Origin: Bryobacterales bacterium
Lineage (GTDB): Bacteria; Acidobacteriota; Terriglobia; Bryobacterales; Bryobacteraceae
Direction of reading: 5' to 3'
Assembly: GCA_003164035.1 (NCBI GenBank)
Contig: PLRS01000140.1
Coordinates: 47,890-111,889, forward strand
DNA: 64,000 bases
Part shown: piece by piece, positions 16,470 to 24,610 of the stretch
Layout of the letters: each line of letters begins with the position of its first letter
Numbering within the stretch: the stretch's first letter is position 1
Translations under genes and position numbers: made by a program
The notes under the pieces: generated by a model
What the model was told of the DNA's origin: nothing
The model's input: only the letters and a program-made list of their open reading frames with translations
The model's database searches: none

Positions 16470-17228
16470 CTACTTCTTGCGCAGGTGGATGGTGCCGTTC
16501 AACGTGTAAAAGGTGATCGACACGCCGCCGCCGTTGATGGACCCTTCCAGTCCGCGGCCCGTATGCAGCCGTCCGCCGCTGGATCCCATGCCGATCCGCG
16601 CGCCCGGCGCGAGCGTGATATCGAAATCCGAATAAACCGAGCCATTTAGCGTATCGAACTTCACCCGAGCCTTGAGATCCCCCGGAAGGGCGACGTCGAT
16701 CGATCCGTTCAGCGTGCTGAAGTATAGCGGCTTGTCCTGCGCCACACGGTCCATGCTCACCTGGATCGCCCCGTTCAAAGTGTGCGCCACCACCGTTCCC
16801 GAGACGTTCGTCAACTGAATCCTGCCCTGGTGAGAATCCACGTCGATTTCGCCCTGGACCCCTTCCACCGAAATCGGTCCGTTCAGCGCCTTGAGCGTCA
16901 GCGAGGTTTCGACCGGAACCGTCACCGTCAGGCCGCTGTTGCCGCAGTCGATCTTGATGGCGTCGCCGTCCTGATCGATGGTGATGCCGCGCGGCAGATC
17001 GATGCGCCGCATGCCGCTTCGGTCTCTGGATTCGCGCGATTCACCGGTATCCACAATCACGTCCTTGCCGGCATGGGCCCTCACGGTGATGGATCCGTTC
17101 AAGCTGTGGATGCCGACCGGGCGCGCCGGCCGGCCGCCCTCGTTCCCCGGAATGACGATGCTTCGTTGAGCTTGTGCCGCGGTACACACTACTACTAACA
17201 GCCCAACCAGGCTAATTTTCTTTTTCAT
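16470..17228 (-). CDS. DUF4097-type exported beta-helix protein
   Basis: This encodes 252 residues with a signal peptide at 1-20 (MKKKISLVGLLVVVCTAAQA). The rest is a series of short strands repeating a sequence type (SLNGSITV, ALNGPISVEG, TLNGAIQV, TLNGSIDV, TLNGSVYS, TLNGTIHL), as in DUF4097/toast-rack putative auto-adhesin proteins. Probable location is the periplasm or outer surface. The function is unknown. It is the last gene of the sigma / anti-sigma / DUF4097 set, about 100 bases downstream of a second DUF4097 gene, and ends 13 bases from the convergent histidine kinase gene. Confidence 0.82.
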   Translation of the reverse strand: MKKKISLVGLLVVVCTAAQAQRSIVIPGNEGGRPARPVGIHSLNGSITVRAHAGKDVIVDTGESRESRDRSGMRRIDLPRGITIDQDGDAIKIDCGNSGLTVTVPVETSLTLKALNGPISVEGVQGEIDVDSHQGRIQLTNVSGTVVAHTLNGAIQVSMDRVAQDKPLYFSTLNGSIDVALPGDLKARVKFDTLNGSVYSDFDITLAPGARIGMGSSGGRLHTGRGLEGSINGGGVSITFYTLNGTIHLRKK

Positions 17229-17290
17229 TGCCTTATCGATTCTTTTGTAAAGTGTCGCTTTAATAAAAATCCCGAAAAAACACCGCCTGC

Positions 17291-17330
17291 TTACCGAGCC
17301 GCGACCGTCAGGGAGCGGTCTTTACCCGCG
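17291..17330. repeat. CCGAGCCGCGACCG-type repeat, single unit
   Basis: A single copy of the CCGAGCCGCGACCG core with GGGAGCGG follows. It sits in the roughly 100-base gap between the two DUF4097 genes and could act as a transcript stabiliser or partial terminator between them. Confidence 0.6.
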
Positions 17331-17332
17331 TC

Positions 17333-18253
17333 CTAACTCTTTGCATGCACGCGGATGGGGCCGTTGAAGCCATCGAAGCTCAAAACCGGCCCACCGTGGC
17401 CGATGCGCGCGCTGTTCCACCCGCCCTCGCCCCAAATCCGCCGGCCGGTGAGTTGCCCGGCGGGCATGGTGAGGTCGAAGTCCGTATACACTCCGCCGTG
17501 GAAGGTCTTGAAGCGCAGATCGGCGTTCAAGTTTTTCTCGAAGTAGACATCCACGCTGCCGTTGAACGTGCGGAAACTGGTTTCCCGTTCCGGGTTGCGC
17601 CTGAACACGGCTTTGATGGACGCGTTGAAACTCTTCACCGAGCCGGAGCCCTCGATGTCCTCCAGATCGATGCCGCCATTGAAAGTTTCCACCCGAAAAT
17701 CGCCTCGCGTGCCGCGCATCTCCACCGTCCCGCGGTTGAAGTTTTTCAGGTCCAGGCGAACCCCCCGAGGCACTTCGATGTCGTGGTCGTACCAGACGGA
17801 AAAATGGTGGTGGCCGTCGCCGCCGGGCCAGTGCGTTTTCACTAGCACCTGGTTACCCTCCTGGGCCATTTCGGGCGTAACCAGCCTCCTGGCATCTTCC
17901 AGTCCAAATTTAGTTTCCGCCCGCATGTACTTCACAGTATGGATCTTAATGACGTTACCGTCGTATCCGTTCACGTGGACGTAACCCATGAAGTTATGGA
18001 CCGCAAGCTCGGCGTCGGCACCGCCGACGGTGAAGGACCGGTCCACGGTTTCCCTGTCTTCGAGGTTCCAGTTGTCGTCGTTGTTGTGATGAAAACCGAA
18101 AACCAGCGCGGGCGCCAGCGCTACCGCCAGAATGGCTAGCGTTTTGGTGGGACAGACCATCGTTTTTTGTGGTCTGTCAACACCCCGCCAAGCCAACTGC
18201 TTGACAGACGACAAAAAGCGGTCGTCTGTCCCACCTACAGCCAGTTTCTTCAT
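17333..18253 (-). CDS. DUF4097-type protein with a REPIN inserted in its leader
   Basis: This encodes 306 residues from ATG 18253, which has an AGGAG about 8 bases upstream and overlaps the anti-sigma stop by four bases. Residues 1-6 (MKKLAV) are followed by 30 residues encoded wholly by the palindromic element at 18146-18235, then the hydrophobic core KTLAILAVALAPALVFG of a signal peptide. Removing the 90-base element restores a normal signal sequence. An internal ATG at 18160 (MVCPTKTLAIL) would give a working leader. The body has the same repeated strand type as its neighbour (SFNASIKAV, TFNGSVDVY, TFHGGVYTD). Role: exported protein of unknown function, likely a target of the adjacent ECF sigma system. 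Confidence 0.82.
   Translation of the reverse strand: MKKLAVGGTDDRFLSSVKQLAWRGVDRPQKTMVCPTKTLAILAVALAPALVFGFHHNNDDNWNLEDRETVDRSFTVGGADAELAVHNFMGYVHVNGYDGNVIKIHTVKYMRAETKFGLEDARRLVTPEMAQEGNQVLVKTHWPGGDGHHHFSVWYDHDIEVPRGVRLDLKNFNRGTVEMRGTRGDFRVETFNGGIDLEDIEGSGSVKSFNASIKAVFRRNPERETSFRTFNGSVDVYFEKNLNADLRFKTFHGGVYTDFDLTMPAGQLTGRRIWGEGGWNSARIGHGGPVLSFDGFNGPIRVHAKS
18146..18235. repeat. 90-bp REPIN inside a coding sequence
   Basis: The element has outer termini GGTGGGACAGAC and GTCTGTCCCACC. Each half is its own hairpin with a T/A-rich loop (GACGACCGCTTTTTGTCGTC on the minus strand). It is 90 bases long, a multiple of three, and free of stop codons in the gene frame. Related copies are at 19685-19757, 23152-23237 and a single hairpin at 39001-39025. 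Confidence 0.9.
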
Positions 18254-19083
18254 CTTCCGATCTCCTTTTGGGTAAGTCCCAGTTGTTTCAAGCCCCACTC
18301 GGCCCGCTGCCGCACGATCGGCTCGGCGTCCGGCGACGCGGCGAGCTGTTTCATCTCCACGGCGCAATCGCGCGCGTGCGCGTTCACCAGGAATTCGATC
18401 AAAGCCACTTGCACCAGCGGCGATTCTTCGCCCATCAATCCATCCGCCAGGGTGCGGCGCACGGCCGGAATGGAGCCGTAGCGGCCCAGCCCATCCACCG
18501 CCGCCAGGCGCACGTTGACATTCGGATCCCGGCGCGCGGCTTCCACCAGCGCCTGCTCCACGTCGTTATCCGGACGGGCCAGTTGCTGGGCGTAAACCAC
18601 ACCCTCCAGGCGGGAGCCGGGCGAAGACTGGTTCAGCATGGCCAGCGACACCAGTTGGCGCAAGTTCTCCACCTGCCCCTGGAGCTGTGCCACGGAGGTG
18701 TCCGGGGTTCGCCCGGCCGGCAGAAACCGTCCGCCCGCCAGGCCGATGGCGAGAAGCCCCGCGGCCGAAGCCAACTGCCAGACCGGACGCTCGGTCCACC
18801 CCCACCACCACCCGCGCGGACGCTTCCGCGGCTCGCGCTGCGCCTGAGCCAAACCCGCCGAAAAGGCGTTCAGGGTTTCCCGGAACCGCACTCCCAATTC
18901 CGGCCCCGGCTCTTCGCCCCCAAGGGCGTCCATCGCTCTCCACACTCTTCCCATCGCCGCCAGCTCGGCGCGGCAGCCGGAGCAGCCTTCCAGGTGCTCC
19001 ACCAGGAGCTCCCGCGCCGCCTTGTCCAGCCAGCCGGCCAAGCATTCCGGAATCTGCTGCCGGTATCGATCGCAATCCGTCAT
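18250..19083 (-). CDS. Zinc-finger anti-sigma factor with HEAT-like repeats
   Basis: This encodes 277 residues from ATG 19083, overlapping the sigma gene stop by four bases. The N-terminal zinc-finger anti-sigma domain shows His30, Cys34 and Cys37 (EHLEGCSGC). A TM helix lies at about 103-118 (WQLASAAGLLAIGLAGG). The C-terminal 120 residues are HEAT-like helices (VRLAAVDGLGRYGSIPAVRR, ALIEFLVNAHARD). It would hold the ECF sigma factor at the membrane and release it on an outside signal. The open frame reaches to 19170, but the ATG at 19083 is the family start and gives the tight coupling. Confidence 0.88.
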   Translation of the reverse strand: MTDCDRYRQQIPECLAGWLDKAARELLVEHLEGCSGCRAELAAMGRVWRAMDALGGEEPGPELGVRFRETLNAFSAGLAQAQREPRKRPRGWWWGWTERPVWQLASAAGLLAIGLAGGRFLPAGRTPDTSVAQLQGQVENLRQLVSLAMLNQSSPGSRLEGVVYAQQLARPDNDVEQALVEAARRDPNVNVRLAAVDGLGRYGSIPAVRRTLADGLMGEESPLVQVALIEFLVNAHARDCAVEMKQLAASPDAEPIVRQRAEWGLKQLGLTQKEIGR

Positions 19084-19625
19084 GCCCGTTCTCCGCGCAG
19101 CGCAAAAAAGCGCTCGCCCAATTCGCGCAATGCGCGATACACCCGCACCTTCACCGTCCCCACTTCGCACTCCAGGGCGGCGGCGATTTCCTCGTACTTC
19201 ATATTCAGAAAACGGCTCAGAATCAGCACTTCCTTCTTTTCCGCCGGCATGGAAGCCAGCGCCCGGCGCAGGAATTCGGTTTCCTCGCGGTCCTCGGCCT
19301 GGCGCGCCGGAGAAGGCGCCGCGCTGGCGAAGCCTTCCATTGTGTCCGGTGTTGCAATTTCCTCCGGATGCCGCCCCACCTGGTCGCGCCAGGCGTTGCG
19401 GCCGATCTGAAACAGCCAGGCCCGGAATCCCGTTCCCGGCTTCCAGGTGTGCCGGTACTTCAGAATGCGGAAGAAGACTTCCTGCACCAGGTCCTCGCTG
19501 GTGGCGCGATTCCCCGTCTGGTGCAGGAAGAATTGAAACAGCGCGCGGTGGTGCCGTTCGAAGAGAACTTCGAGCCGGGCCACATCGCCGCCGCTCACCT
19601 CCCGCATGATTTGTTCGTCCTCCAT
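19080..19625 (-). CDS. ECF-type RNA polymerase sigma factor
   Basis: This encodes 181 residues from ATG 19625. Region 2 (residues about 15-85) contains FERHHRALFQFF and SEDLVQEVFFRIL. Region 4 (about 120-175) contains LILSRFLNMKYEEIAAALEC and VKVRVYRALRELG. It directs core RNA polymerase to its regulon and heads the operon with the anti-sigma and two DUF4097 genes, probably autoregulated. A longer open frame up to 19766 only reads through a palindromic repeat and is rejected. Confidence 0.92.
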   Translation of the reverse strand: MEDEQIMREVSGGDVARLEVLFERHHRALFQFFLHQTGNRATSEDLVQEVFFRILKYRHTWKPGTGFRAWLFQIGRNAWRDQVGRHPEEIATPDTMEGFASAAPSPARQAEDREETEFLRRALASMPAEKKEVLILSRFLNMKYEEIAAALECEVGTVKVRVYRALRELGERFFALRGERA

Positions 19626-19684
19626 CAGTTTCGCTTTACGATATCGATACCACGGCTGGGGGAAAAGGTTACGAAAAAAGATCG

Positions 19685-19757
19685 GTGGGATGGGCCATCG
19701 CGCCTCGCCGGGCCACCAAGGCCCGACAGACGACAAAAGTCGATTGTCTGTCCCACC
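19685..19757. repeat. REPIN copy upstream of the sigma factor gene
   Basis: Termini are GGTGGGA and TCCCACC, with a right-hand hairpin GACAGACGACAAAAGTCG...TGTCTGTC. It matches the element inside the DUF4097 gene. It occupies the middle of the 312-base divergent gap (19626-19937) between the sigma factor gene and the beta-barrel gene. The rest of the gap shows no gene and no promoter I can identify with confidence. Confidence 0.8.
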
Positions 19758-19937
19758 CCGGCACACCTGTGCGCGCTCACCACGGATTTCCGCCGCTTAA
19801 AGGCAAGCGGGAAACCCGCCGCTTGAGGCAAAATAGGAGAGCGGCACCCCGTTGCGGGCGGTTTGGACGGACAGATGCACTGTCGATCTTCCGAAAGTCC
19901 GGTAGGGCCGCACATTCTGAAAACTCTCGAGGCGTAC

Positions 19938-20996
19938 GTGAAGATTCTGGCAAACGGCATGTTCTGTGTTTCGCTGCTCTGGTGGAGCGGCGGGGGAGGG
20001 TTGCAGGCGGCGCCGCAGTCGGTTTCTTCGACGCCCGCCCGCGGTCTCGACCAGGCCGACGCCCGGGCCGATGCCGGCGCCAGTACCCCGATCGATCCGT
20101 CCGCCGCCGCGCCCGAGACCCCACCCCAACAGCAGCCCGCCGCCCAGCAGCCCGAGCAGCCTCCAACCGCTCCCGGCGGCCCCATCGTGCAGGCGGCGCC
20201 AGATCTGCCTAAATATCCCGATGTGCGGCTTCCCGGCGAATCCGGCTTTTGGATCGACATCACGGGGTGGATTCCCAAGCAACAGCCCACCTTCAACAAG
20301 GGCACCGGCTCCAATTACACCGCCCTGTCGAAGGTCACCATGGCCGGCAAACCGAAATATGCCATCGGCGCGGAAGTCGGAGTGGCCATCGGCCTGCACA
20401 ATTTCCTCCGCCTTTCCGGTTTTGAAACCCGCGCGTCGGGCGATTTCACCGCCGCCACCCCGCTGAGGCTTTGGAGCTCGAATTACAATTCCGGCTGGCT
20501 CATGTCCAGCGATTACCAGCTTCGCGACGTCAAGCTTTCGTTTGAATACCTCACCTGGCCCTATCCGGTCGAAAGCCGCAAGATCCGCCTGCACACTCTC
20601 TATCAGCTCCACTACGTGACTATCCGCACCGGTTTCGACGCCCCCACCCAGCCGCTCTACGACGCCGCCGGCAACGCCCTCACCAACTCCAGCGGACAAG
20701 CTCTCACCTTCCAGACGACCGGCACCCGCTGGTTCATGTCGCCGGCTCTGGGCGCGGGCGTGTCCTATTACATCAGGCCGCGCCTGCGGTTCGAAGTCAA
20801 TGGCTCCGGGTTCTTCATCCCGCGCCACTTCGCCATAGTCGATAGCGACGCTTCCATCAATTACCGTATCCTGGGTCAACTGGAGCTGGGCATAGGCGGC
20901 AAGTTCTTCGATTACAAGACTTCCACCAAGACCACCTACTATCAGAGCGGCGATCTGGGCTCGGTGGCAGTCAGCCTGAAGTGGTACTCGAGGTAG
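19938..20996 (+). CDS. Outer-membrane beta-barrel protein
   Basis: This encodes 352 residues from GTG 19938, chosen because it is preceded by GAGG and gives a proper signal peptide (MKILANGMFCVSLLWWS, cut near GLQA). An in-frame ATG lies at 19863. A Pro/Gln-rich low-complexity linker follows (about residues 50-85). The rest alternates polar and aromatic residues in strands (FWIDITGWIP, LRLSGFETRASGDF, LHTLYQLHYVTIRTGF, FEVNGSGFFI, GSVAVSLKWYSR), as in outer-membrane barrels, and ends in an aromatic-containing strand. The function is unknown. A purine/pyrimidine-rich tract follows immediately. Confidence 0.75.
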   Translation: MKILANGMFCVSLLWWSGGGGLQAAPQSVSSTPARGLDQADARADAGASTPIDPSAAAPETPPQQQPAAQQPEQPPTAPGGPIVQAAPDLPKYPDVRLPGESGFWIDITGWIPKQQPTFNKGTGSNYTALSKVTMAGKPKYAIGAEVGVAIGLHNFLRLSGFETRASGDFTAATPLRLWSSNYNSGWLMSSDYQLRDVKLSFEYLTWPYPVESRKIRLHTLYQLHYVTIRTGFDAPTQPLYDAAGNALTNSSGQALTFQTTGTRWFMSPALGAGVSYYIRPRLRFEVNGSGFFIPRHFAIVDSDASINYRILGQLELGIGGKFFDYKTSTKTTYYQSGDLGSVAVSLKWYSR

Positions 20997-21103
20997 GAAG
21001 AAGAAGGTAGAAGGTAGAAGGTAGAAGTTGGTTCCGCCTTCTTCCTTCTTCCTTCTTCCTTCCGCCTTTCCTTCCTTCCGCCTTCTCCCCTTCCGCCTTC
21101 TCT
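20997..21103. repeat. Low-complexity purine/pyrimidine tract
   Basis: This contains GAAGGTA repeated in tandem, then a long stretch of CTTC/CCTT units on the same strand. It lies between convergent genes and could form a triplex or hairpin: the AAGGTAGAAGG part and the CCTTCTTCC part are partly complementary, so it may terminate both genes. Confidence 0.6.
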
Positions 21104-21880
21104 TCACCCACCCAGCAGACGCACTTCTTCAACGGTCAGATCGCGCCACTTGCCGATGGGCAGCTCGCCCAGGCGCAGCGGACCGACGGCGGTCCGCACC
21201 AGCTTGAGCACTTTGCTGTCAACGGCTTCGAGCATTCTGCGAACCTGGCGATTGCGTCCCTCGGCGATAGTCAGCTCCAGGTGAGTGTGCCGGGCGCTGT
21301 CGCGCAGGCGCCGCACCTGGGCCGGCCGGGTCGGTCCGTCGTTGAGCGGAACCCCGTGCCGCAGTTGCTCCAGTTGGCCGTCGGAGAGCAACGTCGCGGC
21401 TTTTACCTGATAGACCTTGGGGACTTTTCTCTCCGGATCGGCGATCCTATCGGCAAACCCGGTATCGTTGGTCATTAAGAGCAAGCCGCTGGTGTCCAGA
21501 TCGAGGCGTCCGACCGGCGCCAGCCAGATACCGGCGTCCGACACCAGGTCGTAGACCGTGGGACGGCCCTCGGTGTCCCGACGAGTGGTCAGATACCCTT
21601 TAGGCTTATAAAGCAGGATATATCGCCTGGCGGCTTGCTGCAGGGGCTTATTGTCCAGAGTTACCCGGTCCCGCTCCAGGTCCACCCAATGATCCGGGTT
21701 ACGGATCGACTTACCGTTGACCCGGACCCGGCCACCCGAAATCCAGCTCCGCGCTTCGGACCGTGAAGCAACTCCCGCCTTGGAAAACACTCGATCGAGC
21801 GATTTCAGCGGGCGATCTTCCCGGTTATTTCGACTACGACTGACTTTAAACATTTTACAAGCGTGAATTACTTTACACAT
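21104..21880 (-). CDS. RsuA/RluB-family pseudouridine synthase
   Basis: This encodes up to 258 residues. An S4 RNA-binding domain (SLDRVFSKAGVASRSEARSW, GGRVRVNGK) at about residues 27-75 is followed by the synthase domain with catalytic Asp in GRLDLDTSGLLLMTND. It ends with EGRNRQVRRMLEAV, the usual RsuA/RluB motif. It converts a specific uridine in rRNA to pseudouridine. ATG 21880 or ATG 21853 may be the start. It is divergent from the amidohydrolase gene, with a 44-base gap. Confidence 0.9.
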   Translation of the reverse strand: MCKVIHACKMFKVSRSRNNREDRPLKSLDRVFSKAGVASRSEARSWISGGRVRVNGKSIRNPDHWVDLERDRVTLDNKPLQQAARRYILLYKPKGYLTTRRDTEGRPTVYDLVSDAGIWLAPVGRLDLDTSGLLLMTNDTGFADRIADPERKVPKVYQVKAATLLSDGQLEQLRHGVPLNDGPTRPAQVRRLRDSARHTHLELTIAEGRNRQVRRMLEAVDSKVLKLVRTAVGPLRLGELPIGKWRDLTVEEVRLLGG

Positions 21881-21924
21881 TTCACATATAAGGGTTTACT
21901 CTGGATCTGGAGCTTGCCCACATA

Positions 21925-23142
21925 ATGGGGACAAACACTGTCCTAATTCGCGGGGCCAGGCAATTAGTCACATTGCGCGGTCCCCAACGTCCGCGTCGCG
22001 GCGTAGAGTTGCAACAGGTCCAATCGATTTCCGACGGTGCGCTCCTGATTCGCAGCGGGGTCTGCGCCGAAGTAGGCCCCAGCCGGCGGGTGGAAAACCT
22101 GGCGGCGGCGCGCCGTGCCAACGCCATCGTTGCCACCGGCCGGGTCGTCATTCCCGGCTTTGTCGATTGCCACGTCCACCCGTTTTCCGCGGCACCATGG
22201 TCGGGCGACGCCGACGGGACTGCCCGGGAACTGCTTTCGGTCACCTGGAAGAGACACGCCGCCCGCGTGCGGACACTCATGCATGCCATGGTCCGGCACG
22301 GCACCACCGCCGCGCAACTTCTGACCACGGGCAGCCGCGACCCAAGAGTGGAATCCAAGGTTCTGCGCGTCTTGCAGGCATTGCGGGACGAGCCGCTGAG
22401 CCTGTCCGAAGAGCTGCTGTTGGAGCTCGATCCATCGATTTCACCGGCCGCGCTGGAGTCCGTCCTGCGGCGGTATCTGGTGGGACGGGAGGCTCCCGCG
22501 GTGGGGCTGACCTGGAACCCCGAGGAGTTAGCGCCGGAGGAGTTAGTGCGCCAACTCCGCGTGGCCAGCGCCATGGGAGTCTCCCTTCACTTGCACGCGC
22601 ACGGCGCCGCTGCCGAAACCGCGATTCGGGCGGCGGCTGAAATACCGGTGGCGGAAATCGCCCACCTGGAGGAAGCCTCCGCCACCATGGCGGGCGCACT
22701 GGCGGCCACCGGCGCCATCGCCACCTTGACGCCCGGTTCGTACTTCAGCGACAAGGCTCCTCCGGCGCCCGCCCGCGCCTTCATCGAAGCCGGAGTACCG
22801 GTGGCGCTGGCTTCCGGTTATCGTCCCGGCACAGGCAGCAGTCTCAACATGCAAACCGCCATGGCCATGGCCGGCCTGGTCCTGGGCATGTCGCCGGAGG
22901 AGGCTTTGACCGCGGCCACCTTCAACGCGGCCTGCGCGGCGGGCTGTGCCGCCACCAGTGGATCGCTCGAAATCGGCAAGTCCGCCGATCTGCTGATTCT
23001 CAATATCTCCGACTACCGCGAGCTTTCCCAACACCTCGGAATCAACCAGGTTCATTGCACCGTACGGCGGGGGGAAGTGATCTACCGGGAAGGCACCGTC
23101 TCGTCCGGTCCGGCTGTGAACGAGGCGGGCCGCGAGGCTTAA
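21925..23142 (+). CDS. Imidazolonepropionase-like amidohydrolase lacking the metal-site Asp
   Basis: This encodes 405 residues. The N-terminal composite domain leads to GFVDCHVHPF (His83, His85). HLHAHG (222-227) and IAHLEE (245-250) supply further histidines. The C-terminal part closely resembles HutI (GTGSSLNMQTAMAMAGL, MSPEEALTAATFNAA, GSLEIGKSADLLILN). HutI cleaves imidazolone-5-propionate in histidine breakdown. However, where HutI reads ATD-NPG this protein reads ASGYRPG, so the metal-binding Asp is Gly298, and the KSGYGL substrate segment is absent. No hutH or hutU lies nearby. It may be a divergent or inactive homologue with another substrate. Confidence 0.75.
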   Translation: MGTNTVLIRGARQLVTLRGPQRPRRGVELQQVQSISDGALLIRSGVCAEVGPSRRVENLAAARRANAIVATGRVVIPGFVDCHVHPFSAAPWSGDADGTARELLSVTWKRHAARVRTLMHAMVRHGTTAAQLLTTGSRDPRVESKVLRVLQALRDEPLSLSEELLLELDPSISPAALESVLRRYLVGREAPAVGLTWNPEELAPEELVRQLRVASAMGVSLHLHAHGAAAETAIRAAAEIPVAEIAHLEEASATMAGALAATGAIATLTPGSYFSDKAPPAPARAFIEAGVPVALASGYRPGTGSSLNMQTAMAMAGLVLGMSPEEALTAATFNAACAAGCAATSGSLEIGKSADLLILNISDYRELSQHLGINQVHCTVRRGEVIYREGTVSSGPAVNEAGREA

Positions 23143-23151
23143 GCCGGCCGC

Positions 23152-23237
23152 GGTTGGGACAGACGATGGTTTTCCGCCACCTGTCATCCCCTCACGCCTC
23201 GGGAGGCTTGCCGGACGACACGGAGCGGTCGTCCGGC
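23152..23237. repeat. REPIN-like element overlapping the obgE stop codon
   Basis: The left part (GGTTGGGACAGACGATGG) and the right hairpin (GCCGGACGAC...GTCGTCCGGC) match, with changes, the element at 18146-18235. The obgE stop codon and its last roughly 15 codons fall inside it. Confidence 0.65.
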
Positions 23238-24238
23238 CCGCGCGCCAGCGCGTACTCGCTCATGGCGTGCATGAGCCCATCGAGCCCCTGTCCGGTTACG
23301 CTCGAGATCTCGAAAAACGGCAGGCCGCGAAGCGCGGCCAGTTCGCGGAGGCCGGCCACCCGGCCCGCATCCTGCGCCACGTCGATCTTGGTGGCCACCA
23401 CCAGCATGGGCTTTTGCAGTAATTCCGGGCTGAAACTCCCAAGCTCGGCCAGGATGACGTGGAAATCGTTCACCGGATCACGTCCGCTCTCTTCAGAGAC
23501 GTCCACCAGGTGCGCCAACACCCGCGTACGCTCGATGTGCCGCAGGAACTGCGTGCCCAGCCCGTGGCCCAGGTGCGCACCCTCGATCAGGCCCGGAATG
23601 TCGGCTACCACGAAGCTGCGGAAATCGTCCAACTTCACCACTCCCAGGTTTGGTTCCAGCGTGGTGAACGGGTAATCGGCGATCTTGGGACGCGCCGCCG
23701 AAATGCGGGAAATCAGGGTGGACTTGCCTGCGTTGGGAAAGCCCACCAGGCCCACGTCGGCCAGCAGTTTCAGTTCCAGCCGCAGACGCCTTTCGCCGCC
23801 AGGATGTCCCGGCTCGTGCTCGGTGGGAGCCTGGTGCGTGGCGGTGGCGAAACGGGCATTGCCGCGACCGCCGCGGCCGCCGCGCGCCGCCAGGTACCGC
23901 TGCCCCGGTTCGCTCAGGTCCACCAGGCGTTCGCCGGTATCGTCGTCGTACACCACCGTTCCCACCGGCACTTCCACCTCGATCGAGTTCCCGTCGGCGC
24001 CGGTCTTGTCGCTGCCTTCTCCGTGGCGCCCGCGCCCGGCCTTGTGCTCCGGGTTGTAGCTGAACTGCAGCAGCGTATTGTGGTGATTGCTGGCGACCAG
24101 CGTCACGTCGCCTCCGTGCCCGCCATCGCCGCCCGATGGACCCCCGTGCGGCACGTACTTCTCGCGGCGGAAGGCCATACAGCCGTTGCCACCGTCGCCT
24201 GCCTTGACGAGAATGCGCGCTTGGTCGAGAAACAACAT
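23192..24238 (-). CDS. obgE: Obg/CgtA ribosome-associated GTPase
   Basis: This encodes 348 residues. The N-terminal Obg glycine-rich fold ([31 protein letters not shown]) covers about 1-158. The G domain has G1 GFPNAGKST at about 166-174, a G3-type segment [11 protein letters not shown], and a G4-type segment VATKID. Obg is essential in 50S assembly and stress control. The tail after the G domain is short ([15 protein letters not shown]) and encoded by a palindromic repeat. It lies downstream of rplU and rpmA, with a hairpin terminator between rpmA and obgE. Confidence 0.95.
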   Translation of the reverse strand: MLFLDQARILVKAGDGGNGCMAFRREKYVPHGGPSGGDGGHGGDVTLVASNHHNTLLQFSYNPEHKAGRGRHGEGSDKTGADGNSIEVEVPVGTVVYDDDTGERLVDLSEPGQRYLAARGGRGGRGNARFATATHQAPTEHEPGHPGGERRLRLELKLLADVGLVGFPNAGKSTLISRISAARPKIADYPFTTLEPNLGVVKLDDFRSFVVADIPGLIEGAHLGHGLGTQFLRHIERTRVLAHLVDVSEESGRDPVNDFHVILAELGSFSPELLQKPMLVVATKIDVAQDAGRVAGLRELAALRGLPFFEISSVTGQGLDGLMHAMSEYALARGPDDRSVSSGKPPEA

Positions 24239-24252
24239 GGAAAACCAGACGA

Positions 24253-24285
24253 CAAAAAAGAGCCGCCGGCATTGCCACCGGCGGC
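24253..24285 (-). terminator. Rho-independent terminator/attenuator between rpmA and obgE
   Basis: On the minus strand an 8-bp stem GCCGCCGG...CCGGCGGC (24262-24285) is followed by a T run (TCTTTTTTG). Placed inside the rplU-rpmA-obgE cluster, it would reduce read-through into obgE. Confidence 0.75.
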
Positions 24286-24340
24286 CCGGAGGAAAAAAAT
24301 TCTGGGGATTTGCGGCCAGTCGAACCGGTCGGGGACCGGC

Positions 24341-24598
24341 CTACGCCACCGCGTTCACGCTGACAAACTTGCCCAGCCGGCCGCGGTCCCTGAACTCCAC
24401 CACGCCCGTCACCTTGGCAAACAGCGTGTCGTCTTTGCCCCAACCCACGTTGCTGCCCGGCTTGATCTTGGTGCCGCGCTGCCGCACGATGATCGAGCCG
24501 CCAGGGATCAGTTGCCCGCCAAACACCTTCACGCCCAGCCGCTGCGCATTCGAGTCGCGGCCGTTCTTGGAACTGCCTAAGCCTTTTTTGTGTGCCAT
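24341..24598 (-). CDS. rpmA: 50S ribosomal protein L27
   Basis: This encodes 85 residues with the invariant start [20 protein letters not shown] and [18 protein letters not shown]. It is a full-length L27 whose N-terminus already begins with AHKKG, so no N-terminal cleavage is needed as in Firmicutes. It sits near the peptidyl-transferase centre. It follows rplU by 12 bases. Confidence 0.98.
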   Translation of the reverse strand: MAHKKGLGSSKNGRDSNAQRLGVKVFGGQLIPGGSIIVRQRGTKIKPGSNVGWGKDDTLFAKVTGVVEFRDRGRLGKFVSVNAVA

Positions 24599-24610
24599 GC
24601 TCTTATCCGC

